A stretch of DNA of 64,000 nt from the NCBI RefSeq assembly GCF_000331005.1, contig NZ_AEJB01000514.1, forward strand, positions 90,169-154,168. Direction: 5' to 3'. Each line of letters opens with the position of its first letter. The stretch's first letter is position 1. Below are positions 16,336 through 24,103 of this stretch, piece by piece. Source of the DNA: Streptomyces turgidiscabies Car8 (lineage in GTDB: Bacteria; Actinomycetota; Actinomycetes; Streptomycetales; Streptomycetaceae). The notes beneath the pieces are model-generated. The model was given only the letters and a program-made list of their open reading frames with translations. It was not told the DNA's origin and did not search any database. The position numbers and the translations under genes were made by a program.

Positions 16336-16396
16336 GGGTGCGAGTGTTCCACGTTTTCGGAGCAGTGCACACAAACAAGAGCGCCGAACCAAAAAG

Positions 16397-16409
16397 AGAG
16401 CAGTGCTCT
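16397..16409. promoter_or_regulatory. TetR operator copy 1
   Basis: AGAGC-AGT-GCTCT inverted repeat in the divergent intergenic region, 53 bp from the identical core of copy 2. A partial third copy of the motif (AGCAGTGC) is at 16361. Confidence 0.7.
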
Positions 16410-16446
16410 TGCTTTGGATCACCGATCTCCGGCAGACTGCTCTCAA

Positions 16447-16465
16447 GCGAGAGCAGTGCTCTCGC
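16447..16465. promoter_or_regulatory. TetR operator copy 2, 19-bp palindrome
   Basis: Perfect 8-bp arms GCGAGAGC and GCTCTCGC around AGT, 45 bp before the oxidoreductase ATG. It shares its 13-bp core exactly with copy 1. Confidence 0.75.
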
Positions 16466-16510
16466 AACCAGGATTCGCACACGCCCTGACCGCAAACCCA
16501 GGAGGACACC

Positions 16511-16966
16511 ATGCCGTCGTCGTCAGCCCACTACATGAAGCCCAAGGCGTTCGACCGGGCCATGAACGGATTCATCGGCTGGCTCACCCGCCACGGCTTG
16601 AGCGTCATGGGCACCGCCGAACTCTCCGTGCTCGGCCGCAAGAGCGGAGAGTGGCGCCGGGTGCCCGTCAACCCGCTGCCGTACGAGGGCGGCCCCTACC
16701 TCGTCTCGGCGCGCGGCCACTCCGAGTGGGTGCGGAACATGCGCGCCGCCGGCGGCGGACGGCTCAAGGTCGGCCGCCGCGTCCAGGAGTTCACCGCGGT
16801 CGAGCTGCCGGACGCCGAGAAGCCGGTCGTGCTGCGCACCTACCTCAAGAAGTGGGGCTGGGAAGTGGGGCGCTTCTTCGGCGACGTCGACGCCAACTCC
16901 ACCGACGAGGAGCTGCTCGCCGCCGCTCCCAAGCACCCCGTCTTCCGGATCACCGTCACCTCGTGA
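16511..16966 (+). CDS. F420/deazaflavin-dependent nitroreductase family protein
   Basis: A 151-residue split-barrel protein of the DUF385/Ddn family. Marks are GTAELSVLGRKSGEWRRVPV (the conserved Gly-Arg-Lys-Ser-Gly loop that contacts the cofactor), LVSARGHSEWVRNMRAAGGGRL, and a C-terminal HPVFRITV strand. Relatives use coenzyme F420 (or flavins) to reduce quinones and nitro compounds or to protect the cell from oxidative stress. AGGAGGA stands six bases before the ATG, an optimal ribosome-binding site. It is divergent from, and probably controlled by, the TetR protein at 15625 through the doubled operator. Confidence 0.9.
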   Translation: MPSSSAHYMKPKAFDRAMNGFIGWLTRHGLSVMGTAELSVLGRKSGEWRRVPVNPLPYEGGPYLVSARGHSEWVRNMRAAGGGRLKVGRRVQEFTAVELPDAEKPVVLRTYLKKWGWEVGRFFGDVDANSTDEELLAAAPKHPVFRITVTS

Positions 16967-17002
16967 ACGCCCCTCGACACCCGGACGAGGCCGGGCGAGG
17001 TC

Positions 17003-18211
17003 TCAGGGCTTGTCGAGCACGGTCAGGGCGCGCCCGGCCATGGGGTGGGTGCGCACCAGCTCGCCCAGCGAGGTGGTGCCCCGGGTGATGTCCCGGAAGG
17101 CGTTCCACGCGGGGCGGAAACCGGTCAGGGCGGCGTGGAAGAGACCGGGGCGCCGCTCGAACGCCTTGAGCATGCTCCGGCCGACGGCCATCTCGACACC
17201 GAGTCCCGCCTTGATCGCGAACGCGTAGTTCAGTGCCTGGCGGCGCGTGTCCACGGCGTCGTTGGCCTCCGCGATGCGTACCGCCCACTCCCCCGCGAGC
17301 CGTCCCGAGCGCAGCGCGAACGAGATGCCCTCTCGGGTCCACGGCTCGAGCAGGCCCGCCGCGTCCCCGCAGACCAGCACCCGGCCGCGGGACAGCGGCG
17401 AGTCGTCGGCACGGCAGCGCGTCAGGTGGCCGGAGGAGATGCTCGGTTCGAAGCCGGCCAGCCCCAGCCGGGCGATGAAGTCCTCCAGATACCGCTTGGT
17501 GGCCGCGCCCTCACCGCGCGCGGAGATCACACCCACCGTCAGCGTGTCGCCCTTGGGGAACACCCAGCCGTAACTGCCGGGCATCGGACCCCAGTCGATG
17601 AGTACCCGCCCCTGCCAGTCCTCGGCGACGGTCTGCGGCACCGGGATCTCCGCCTCCAGGCCGAGATCCACCTGGTCGAGCTTCACCCCGACGTGTGCTC
17701 CTATGCGGCTGGCGCTGCCGTCCGCGCCGACGACCGCGCGGGCCAGCACCGTCTCGCCGCCCTGCAGGACGAGTGCGACCGTCCGCCGGTCCGGCACCGC
17801 GGAGCCGTGCTGCTCTACCCGCGACACCGCGACGCCTGTACGCAGCTCGGCGCCCGCCTTCTGGGCGTGCTCGACGAGCTGCTGGTCGAACTCGGGCCGG
17901 TTGATCAACCCGAACAGCATCTGCTTGGAGCGACGCGTGCGGGTGAAGCGGCCGTTGTTCGAGAAGGTGACCGCGTGCACCCGGTCCCTGAAGGGCAGTT
18001 CGAAGCCTGGCGGCAAGGAATCGCGCGAGGGGCCGATGATCCCGCCGCCGCACGTCTTGTAACGCGGCAGTTCCGCTTTCTCCAGCAACAGCACACTGCG
18101 GCCCGCGACCGCCGCCGCGTACGCGGCCGAGGCCCCCGCCGGTCCCGCGCCCACCACAACGACGTCCCACACCTGTGCCACGTCGTCCGCCGAAGAGTTC
18201 TCGCTGCTCAC
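17003..18211 (-). CDS. Geranylgeranyl reductase family FAD-dependent oxidoreductase
   Basis: A flavoprotein of about 402 residues. The N-terminal dinucleotide fold is VVVVGAGPAGASAAYAAAVAG, followed by KTCGGGIIGPS and a second FAD motif, RVLVCGDAAGLLEPWTREGISFALRSG. These place it with the geranylgeranyl reductases, which saturate isoprenoid chains of menaquinone, lipids or pigments; in actinobacteria many act in menaquinone side-chain reduction. The GTG at 18211 follows AGGAG; an in-frame ATG at 18247 would add 12 residues. The small C-terminal half has no special features. The precise substrate cannot be read from the sequence. Confidence 0.88.
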   Translation of the reverse strand: MSSENSSADDVAQVWDVVVVGAGPAGASAAYAAAVAGRSVLLLEKAELPRYKTCGGGIIGPSRDSLPPGFELPFRDRVHAVTFSNNGRFTRTRRSKQMLFGLINRPEFDQQLVEHAQKAGAELRTGVAVSRVEQHGSAVPDRRTVALVLQGGETVLARAVVGADGSASRIGAHVGVKLDQVDLGLEAEIPVPQTVAEDWQGRVLIDWGPMPGSYGWVFPKGDTLTVGVISARGEGAATKRYLEDFIARLGLAGFEPSISSGHLTRCRADDSPLSRGRVLVCGDAAGLLEPWTREGISFALRSGRLAGEWAVRIAEANDAVDTRRQALNYAFAIKAGLGVEMAVGRSMLKAFERRPGLFHAALTGFRPAWNAFRDITRGTTSLGELVRTHPMAGRALTVLDKP

Positions 18212-18277
18212 GATGGTCTGTCGCTCCTGGTCATCCGCCTGCCGCACCTGTTCCTCCGCATCCTACGGCGGGAGTCG

Positions 18278-18293
18278 CCACAGTCCGCTGTGG
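18278..18293. promoter_or_regulatory. Inverted repeat between the reductase and dipeptidase genes
   Basis: CCACAG-TCCG-CTGTGG, a perfect 6-bp-arm repeat in the divergent gap. A TGGTACAAC element (extended -10 type) for the dipeptidase follows at 18313-18321. Operator or hairpin cannot be told apart. Confidence 0.35.
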
Positions 18294-18345
18294 GAGGATC
18301 ACAGGACTTCTCTGGTACAACGTCGCACCCACAAGGAGCGTGCCC

Positions 18346-19701
18346 ATGTCCTCGAATCCGGTCGCCGAGACCGTCGCCTCCCTCATGCCGAGGGCACGGG
18401 CGGAGCTCACCGAACTGGTGGCGTTCAAGTCGGTGGCGGACTTCGAACAGTTCCCGAGGAGCGAGAGCGAGGCCGCCGCGAACTGGGTCGCCGACGCGCT
18501 GCGCGCCGACGGGTTCCAGGACGTGGCCCTGCTCGACACCCCGGACGGCACGCAGTCGGTGTACGGCTTCCTGCCCGGCCCCGAGGGCGCGAAGACCGTC
18601 CTGCTCTACGCCCACTACGACGTGCAGCCGCCGCTCGACGAGGCCGGCTGGGTGACCCCGCCCTTCGAGCTGACCGAGCGCGACGGCCGCTGGTACGGAC
18701 GCGGTGCCGCCGACTGCAAGGGCGGCCTCATCATGCACCTGCTCGCCCTGCGTGCCCTCAAGGCGAACGGCGGCGTCCCGGTCAACGTCAAGGTGATCGC
18801 CGAGGGTTCGGAGGAGATGGGCACGGGCGGTCTGGAGCGGTACGCCGAGGAACACCCGGAGTTGCTCGCCGCCGACACCATCGTCATCGGCGACGCGGGC
18901 AACTTCCGGGTCGGGCTGCCGACGGTCACCTCGACTCTGCGCGGCATGACCATGCTGCGGATCAGGATCGACACCCTCGAGGGCAACCTCCACTCGGGCC
19001 AGTTCGGCGGGGCCGCGCCCGACGCGCTGGGCGCGCTGATCCGCGTCCTCGACTCGCTGCGTGCCGAGGACGGTTCGACGACAGTCGACGGACTCACGGA
19101 CGACGCGTCGTGGGACGGGCTCCAGTACGACGAGAAGCAGTTCCGCGCGGACGCCAAGGTGCTGGACGGCGTGGAGCTGATCGGCTCCGGCCCGGTCGCC
19201 GACCGGATCTGGGCGCGCCCTGCGGTCACGGTCCTCGGCATCGACTGCCCGCCGGTGGTCGGCGCCACCCCGTCCGTGCAGGCGAGCGCCCGCGCGCTGG
19301 TCAGCCTGCGGGTGCCGCCGGGTGTGGACGCGGCGGCGGCGACCAAGCTCCTGCAGGCGCATCTGACCGCGCACACGCCGTGGGGCGCGCGAGTGTCCAT
19401 GGAGCAGACCGGACAGGGCCAGCCGTTCCGCGCCGACACCTCCAGCCCGGCGTACACGGCGATGGCCGAGGCCATGGCGGTCGCGTACCCGGGCCAGGAG
19501 ATGCAGTACGCGGGCCAGGGCGGCTCGATCCCCCTCTGCAACACGCTCGCGTCGCTCTACCCGCGCGCCGAGATCCTGCTGATCGGTCTGAGCGAGCCGG
19601 AGGCCCAGATCCACGCGGTGAACGAGAGCGTGTCCCCGGAGGAGCTGGAACGCCTGTCGGTGACAGAGGCCCTGTTCCTCCGGAACTACGCCGCGTCCTG
19701 A
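18346..19701 (+). CDS. M20 family dipeptidase
   Basis: A 451-residue metallopeptidase of the M20A/ArgE-DapE-like family that cleaves dipeptides in the cytoplasm. Metal-site motifs are in order: YAHYDVQP, GRGAADCKGG, IAEGSEEMG (the Glu-Glu pair), and a C-terminal IHAVNES with the last His ligand. The dimerisation domain lies around residues 195-310, with LEGNLHSGQFGGAAPD, where the His and Gly contact substrate. The ATG at 18346 is preceded by AAGGAGCG. It is monocistronic, facing the kinase/NUDIX gene end to end with only 21 bp between stops. Confidence 0.93.
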   Translation: MSSNPVAETVASLMPRARAELTELVAFKSVADFEQFPRSESEAAANWVADALRADGFQDVALLDTPDGTQSVYGFLPGPEGAKTVLLYAHYDVQPPLDEAGWVTPPFELTERDGRWYGRGAADCKGGLIMHLLALRALKANGGVPVNVKVIAEGSEEMGTGGLERYAEEHPELLAADTIVIGDAGNFRVGLPTVTSTLRGMTMLRIRIDTLEGNLHSGQFGGAAPDALGALIRVLDSLRAEDGSTTVDGLTDDASWDGLQYDEKQFRADAKVLDGVELIGSGPVADRIWARPAVTVLGIDCPPVVGATPSVQASARALVSLRVPPGVDAAAATKLLQAHLTAHTPWGARVSMEQTGQGQPFRADTSSPAYTAMAEAMAVAYPGQEMQYAGQGGSIPLCNTLASLYPRAEILLIGLSEPEAQIHAVNESVSPEELERLSVTEALFLRNYAAS

Positions 19702-19722
19702 GCCTCCCCGGCAGCCCGCCCC

Positions 19723-20781
19723 CTACTCCGCCTCGGCCTCTCCCACCGCCACCCCCGCCTCCAGATAGAGGGCGGCGCCCCGTTCGCGCGCCCGCAGGGC
19801 CCCGCGCAGGCGCTCGTAGCGGACGGGCGGGAGCAGGTCGGCGGCCTCCTCCTCGGTGACGAAGCGCCAGTCACGCAGTTCGGGGCCGGGCAGCAGCACC
19901 CGCCCGGCCCGGGCGCTGTCGAGCCGTCCGCCGTCGAAGAGGAGGCGCAGTCCGCCGTAGCCGGGCGGCTCGGGCGGCTCCCAGTCGATGACGAGGAGCC
20001 GGGGTACGTCGGTGAGGTGGATGCCCGTCTCCTCGGCGACCTCGCGGATGCCCGCGCGCGCGGGCGCCTCGCCCCGCTCGACGACGCCGCCGGGGAACTC
20101 CCAGCCCGCCTTGTAGGTGGGGTCGACGAGCAGGACCCGGTCCTCGTCGTCGAACAGCAGGACCCCGGCGGCCACCGTTTCGCCGGTGGGTTCCGGGGTC
20201 TGGACGATGTCGCACGTGGGCGCGGTCCCGGTGCTGACGGCCTCCGCGATCCGTACGGCCGTCTCGTACGGGGTGAGGGCGCTGGTGTCGACCGGATGGG
20301 CGTCGGCGGTGAGCCAGGAGGCGAGCGCCGTCCGGTACGACTCGATCTGGTCGTACGACCATTGCCGTACGCGTATCTCTCCGTCCGGGAGGTCCGGTGG
20401 GATCTCCCGGGTGGCTATTCGCTCGCGCAGGATCGTTTCCGCCGGGGCGAGGAGCACATGCCGGACCGTGATCCGGCGGGCGGCGAGGCCACCGAAGATC
20501 TCGTCGCGGTACTCCTGGCGGAGGAGCGTCATGGGGACCACGAGGGTGCCGCCGAGCTCGGCGAGCATGGCTGCCGCGGTGTCCACGACGAGCCGCCGCC
20601 AGATCGGCAGGTCCTGGAAGTCGCCGACCTCCGCGAGTCGCTTGGGAGGCAGCAGATGCGCGAGTGCCCCGCCGATGACCTCGGGGTCGAAGAGCGTGCT
20701 GTTCGGGATCAGTTCGTTCAGTTCCCGTGCGGTGGTGGTCTTTCCCGCACCGAACGCGCCGTTGACCCAGACGACGATCAC
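19723..20781 (-). CDS. P-loop kinase-like ATPase fused to a NUDIX hydrolase
   Basis: A two-domain protein of about 352 residues. Residues 1-185 are a P-loop domain with Walker A GAFGAGKTT (residues 8-16), resembling AAA_33/tunicamycin-resistance-type nucleoside or small-molecule kinases (FDPEVIGGALAHLLPP, IWRRLVVDTA). Residues 200-352 are a NUDIX domain with the full box GGVVERGEAP...REVAEETGI at about 231-253, which hydrolyses nucleoside-diphosphate-linked compounds. The GTG at 20781 has AGGGGG five bases upstream. The fusion suggests that one molecule is both phosphorylated and cleaned up, but the substrate is not known. Confidence 0.88.
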   Translation of the reverse strand: MIVVWVNGAFGAGKTTTARELNELIPNSTLFDPEVIGGALAHLLPPKRLAEVGDFQDLPIWRRLVVDTAAAMLAELGGTLVVPMTLLRQEYRDEIFGGLAARRITVRHVLLAPAETILRERIATREIPPDLPDGEIRVRQWSYDQIESYRTALASWLTADAHPVDTSALTPYETAVRIAEAVSTGTAPTCDIVQTPEPTGETVAAGVLLFDDEDRVLLVDPTYKAGWEFPGGVVERGEAPARAGIREVAEETGIHLTDVPRLLVIDWEPPEPPGYGGLRLLFDGGRLDSARAGRVLLPGPELRDWRFVTEEEAADLLPPVRYERLRGALRARERGAALYLEAGVAVGEAEAE

Positions 20782-20923
20782 ATTTCCCCCTCTTCTGTTG
20801 GACCCCTGAGGTTTGCCCGCTCCACCCTGCCACGGAAACCAGATTCGGATGAGGGCGCACACACGGCGGCGCCGGTGCCCCGTCACACGGACCACCGGCG
20901 CCACTTGGATCACTTCCGGCTCG

Positions 20924-21127
20924 TCAGCCGTTGGCGCTGTCGCCTCCCAGCGCGTTCTCGTCCACGGCCATGCTGTCGCTCGCGACGGTGTGGTCGAGGG
21001 CGCTGAGCGTGTCGTCCACGTTCAGATCACCGAGGGCGTCGGCCCCGAGGCCGTGGGAAGGGGTGATCGCCGCGACGACGAACCCGGTGGCGAGGGAGGC
21101 GATGGCGAGCATGCTGCGCTTCTTCAT
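20924..21127 (-). CDS. Small secreted protein of unknown function
   Basis: A 67-residue precursor. A classic Sec signal (MKKRSMLAIASLATGFVVAAI) would be cut near residue 25, leaving an acidic peptide of about 40 residues with ALGDLNVDDTLSALDHTV and no cysteine. Such short Asp-rich secreted peptides occur in many Streptomyces, but I do not recognise a named family. The start ATG at 21127 has only a weak GAGCC upstream. Third codon positions are GC-rich as in real genes. It lies between the kinase/NUDIX gene and the divergent SnoaL-like gene. Confidence 0.68.
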   Translation of the reverse strand: MKKRSMLAIASLATGFVVAAITPSHGLGADALGDLNVDDTLSALDHTVASDSMAVDENALGGDSANG

Positions 21128-21245
21128 GCCCGGCTCAACTGCCGAACCGGGGTGGGGGTCACGGGGTTCGCGCGCCGTGTCACATTCCCGGTGGCCGCGC
21201 CGTCCTACTGCCGAGGCACCATCCACGGACCAGAGGAGCGACCGC

Positions 21246-21680
21246 ATGCCGGCAACCGGGGCAACCAGCAACACAGCTACCCTCGACCGCCTCCACTCCG
21301 CCGTGAACAGCGGCGACCCGGACGTCATCTCGAAGGCCATCGACGAGCTCGTCGCACCGGACGTGCTCTTCCACGCGCCGGTACCGATGGGCGCGACGGG
21401 CCCCGAAGCCCTCAAACGCGTGTGGGAGGTGCTTCTGCGCGCGTTCCCCGACATCCACGTCTCCGTCGAGGAGACGGTCGCGGAAGGCGACAAGGTCGCC
21501 TCCAGGAACACGGTGACCGGGACCCACCGGGGCGAGTACCAGGGGCTGGCGCCCACCGGAAGAACCGTCACCTACAGCGAGATCTTCATCTGCCGGTTCG
21601 CCGGCGGGCAGATCGCCGAGATCCGGGGCGTCGTCGACGTCCTCACGCAACTGCGCCAGCTGGGCGCCCTCCCTGCCTGA
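21246..21680 (+). CDS. SnoaL-like ester cyclase family protein
   Basis: A 144-residue alpha+beta-barrel protein of the SnoaL/NTF2-like superfamily: RLHSAVNSGDPDVISKAIDELVAPDVLFHAP, then RVWEVLLRAFPDIHVSVEETVAEGDKVASRNTVTGTHRGEYQGLAPTGR, the standard block of predicted ester cyclases. Family members include polyketide cyclases, but most homologues of this short type have no assigned substrate. The ATG at 21246 follows GAGGAG. The nearest gene on the same strand is far downstream, so it is transcribed alone and ends at the stem-loop at 21701-21745. Confidence 0.88.
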   Translation: MPATGATSNTATLDRLHSAVNSGDPDVISKAIDELVAPDVLFHAPVPMGATGPEALKRVWEVLLRAFPDIHVSVEETVAEGDKVASRNTVTGTHRGEYQGLAPTGRTVTYSEIFICRFAGGQIAEIRGVVDVLTQLRQLGALPA

Positions 21681-21700
21681 CGCGGCCCGGGACGACGGCA

Positions 21701-21745
21701 CCTCCTGGCACGGCCGGTTCTCAACGGGCGGTTGCCGCCAGGAGG
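21701..21745. terminator. Stem-loop between convergent genes
   Basis: CCTCCTGGC (21701-21709) pairs with GCCAGGAGG (21737-21745) across a 27-base loop that can pair internally. It sits between the SnoaL-like stop (21680) and the ROK kinase stop (21815), and could end transcripts from both sides. Confidence 0.5.
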
Positions 21746-21814
21746 TCTCTCGTCGGCGTCACTTCACCGGTTCCCGCCCGGACCCGGCGATCAGCCGGCC
21801 CTCGGCCACCTGCC

Positions 21815-22771
21815 TCAGACGCTCGCCTCGGCCGTGTGGTCCGCCCTGCGCGTCAGCGCCGCCGCTGCCGCGCCGACGAGGCCCGCGTCCGTGCCCATCT
21901 GCGCCGGGACGATCTCCAGACGCTGGACAAACGACAGCGTCGCGTAGGTCTTCAGGGCCGCGCGCAGGGGCGCGAACAGGACGTCGCCCGCCTTCCCCAC
22001 GCCGCCGCCGATCACGGCGACGTCGATCTCCACGAGGGTCGCCGTGGCGGCGATGCCCGCCGCGAGCGCCTGGGCGGCACGCTCGAAGGAGGCAAGGGCG
22101 ACCGGGTCGCCGGCCCTTGCCGCCTCGGCGACCGCGGCGGCGGAGATATCGCCGTCGGGGCCCGGCTGCCAGCCGTTCGCCAGGGCGCGGCGAGCGATGT
22201 TGGGACCGCTGGCGATGCGCTCCACACAGCCGCGGGAGCCGCAGGCACAGGGCTCACCGTCGAGTTCTACGCTGATGTGCCCGATGTGGCCGGCGTTGCC
22301 CGTGGGTCCGGGGTGCAGCCGGCCGTTGAGGACCAGGCCGCCGCCGACACCGGTCGAGACGACCATGCACAGCGCGTTGTCGTGGCCGCGGGCGGCGCCC
22401 TGCCAGTGCTCGGCCGCCGTGATCGCCACGCCGTCGCCGATCAGTTCGACGGGCAGGCCTCCGGTCACGGCCCGGACGCGTGCGACCAGCGGGTAGCCGC
22501 GCCAGCCGGGCACGTTCACCGGACTCACCGTGCCCGCCGAGGCGTCCACCGGCCCCGCGCTGCCGATACCGACGGCGGTCACACCCACCCACGACGGCGA
22601 GCCGGTCAGCTCGGCGAGCACCTCCTCGACGGCCCGCATGACCGTCTCCCCGTCCTCCCGGGCGGGCGTCGGGCGCTGAGCGCGCAGCAGGATCCGGCCG
22701 TGGCCGTCCACCAGCGCTCCGGCGATCTTGGTGCCGCCGATGTCGAGCGCGGCCACGAGGTCGGTGTGCAT
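21815..22771 (-). CDS. ROK family sugar kinase (glucokinase/N-acetylhexosamine kinase type)
   Basis: A 318-residue cytoplasmic kinase that phosphorylates a hexose with ATP. N-terminal ALDIGGTKIAGALVD is the phosphate-1 loop; Asp113 (LIGDGVAITAAEHWQGAARG) is the catalytic base. The ROK zinc motif is GHIGHISVELDGEPCACGSRGCVE, with His165 and Cys175, Cys177 and Cys182. The second ATP-site loop VVSTGVGGGLVLNG is present. The ATG at 22771 has AGGGAGA upstream. It is divergent from the LacI regulator at 23019, with a palindrome between, so it probably belongs to a sugar-responsive pair. The sugar is not determinable here. Confidence 0.93.
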   Translation of the reverse strand: MHTDLVAALDIGGTKIAGALVDGHGRILLRAQRPTPAREDGETVMRAVEEVLAELTGSPSWVGVTAVGIGSAGPVDASAGTVSPVNVPGWRGYPLVARVRAVTGGLPVELIGDGVAITAAEHWQGAARGHDNALCMVVSTGVGGGLVLNGRLHPGPTGNAGHIGHISVELDGEPCACGSRGCVERIASGPNIARRALANGWQPGPDGDISAAAVAEAARAGDPVALASFERAAQALAAGIAATATLVEIDVAVIGGGVGKAGDVLFAPLRAALKTYATLSFVQRLEIVPAQMGTDAGLVGAAAAALTRRADHTAEASV

Positions 22772-22868
22772 CAGTGTCAGATCTCCCTGTCAACCATGGC
22801 AAAGGGGCAGGCCGGTCTGATGGTGGGGGCGCAGGCCGGAGTTGGCGTGGACAGTGTCCCCTGCACCT

Positions 22869-22880
22869 GACAACGTTGTC
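22869..22880. promoter_or_regulatory. LacI-type operator palindrome
   Basis: GACAACGTTGTC, a perfect 12-bp palindrome with the central CG typical of LacI-family sites, between the ROK kinase and the LacI regulator. A second repeat, GGACA-G-TGTCC, lies 10 bp upstream (22849-22859). Confidence 0.65.
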
Positions 22881-23018
22881 CAGGCCCTATGCTCGACGCC
22901 ACATCCTCATACACAACCTGGGACGACGCATCCCCCGCACGCAACATGGTCCGGAGTACCGCGATGGATCAGCGGGGACCGCCGACATCCCGTGGCCGAC
23001 AGGACAGGACAGCGCATC

Positions 23019-24056
23019 GTGGCCGACACCGCCCGCCGCCCGGAGAACCGCTACGGCAACCGTCCGACCATGAAGGACGTGGCCGCCCGTGCCGGGGTCG
23101 GGCTGAAGACGGTCTCGCGTGTCGTCAACGCGGAACCGGGGGTCACCCCGGAGACCGAGCGCCGCGTGCAGGAGGCCATCGACGCCCTGGGGTTCCGCCG
23201 CAACGACAGCGCACGAGTGCTCCGCAAGGGCAGTACGGCGAGCATCGGCCTCGTCCTGGAGGATCTCGCCGACCCCTTCTACGGCCCCCTGAGCCGGGCC
23301 GTCGAGGAGCTCGCCCGGGCGCACGGCGCCCTGCTGATCAACGGGTCGAGCGCCGAGGACCCGGACCGGGAGCAGGAGCTGGTGCTGGCGCTGTGCGCGC
23401 GGCGCGTGGACGGGCTGGTGATCATTCCGGCCGGTGACGACCACCGTTATCTGGAGCCGGAGCTGAAGGCGGGCGTCGCCACGGTGTTCGTGGACCGGCC
23501 GGCCGGGAAGATCGACGCCGACGTCGTCCTGTCGGACAGTTTCGGCGGCGCCCGCGACGGCGTGGCCCACCTGATCGCGCACGGTCACCGCAGGATCGGC
23601 TTCATCGGCGACATGCCCCGTATCCACACCTCCGCCGAGCGGCTTCGCGGCTACCGGGCCGCGATGGAGGACGCGGGGATACCGGTCGAGGACGCGTGGA
23701 TGTCGCTCGGCGTCACAGACCCGGAGCGGGTGCGCCGCGCGACCGAGGAGATGCTCTCGGCGCCGTCCCCGGTGACGGCGGTCTTCGCGGGCAACAACCG
23801 GGTGACGGTCACCGTCGTCCGGGTCCTCACCGAGCAGCGCCGACCCGTCGCTCTCGTGGGCTTCGACGACTTCGAACTCGCCGACCTGCTCCAGCCGGGC
23901 GTGACCGTGGTCGCCCAGGACGCGGCTCAGCTGGGCCGTACGGCCGCCGAGCGTCTCTTCCGCCAGCTGGACGGCACGCTGCTCTCCCCGGAGCGCATCG
24001 AACTCCCGACCCGCCTGATCACCCGGGGATCGGGGGAACTGCCGCCGGCGGACTGA
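23019..24056 (+). CDS. LacI family transcriptional regulator
   Basis: A regulator of about 345 residues. The N-terminal helix-turn-helix with the hinge is RPTMKDVAARAGVGLKTVSRVVNAEPGVTPETERRVQEAIDALGFRRNDSARVLRKG, and the sugar-binding domain begins at IGLVLEDLADPFYGPLSRAVEE. The GTG at 23019 follows two AGGACAG repeats; it gives a normal short leader before the DNA-binding domain, whereas the longer open frame does not. It is divergent from the ROK kinase, and the GACAACGTTGTC palindrome between them is the likely operator. By analogy the ligand is a sugar or sugar phosphate related to the kinase. Confidence 0.93.
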   Translation: MADTARRPENRYGNRPTMKDVAARAGVGLKTVSRVVNAEPGVTPETERRVQEAIDALGFRRNDSARVLRKGSTASIGLVLEDLADPFYGPLSRAVEELARAHGALLINGSSAEDPDREQELVLALCARRVDGLVIIPAGDDHRYLEPELKAGVATVFVDRPAGKIDADVVLSDSFGGARDGVAHLIAHGHRRIGFIGDMPRIHTSAERLRGYRAAMEDAGIPVEDAWMSLGVTDPERVRRATEEMLSAPSPVTAVFAGNNRVTVTVVRVLTEQRRPVALVGFDDFELADLLQPGVTVVAQDAAQLGRTAAERLFRQLDGTLLSPERIELPTRLITRGSGELPPAD

Positions 24057-24103
24057 GCCGGGCCTAGCGCACTCGGCCTTGAGGGACCCGGGGGCTCAGG
24101 GAC

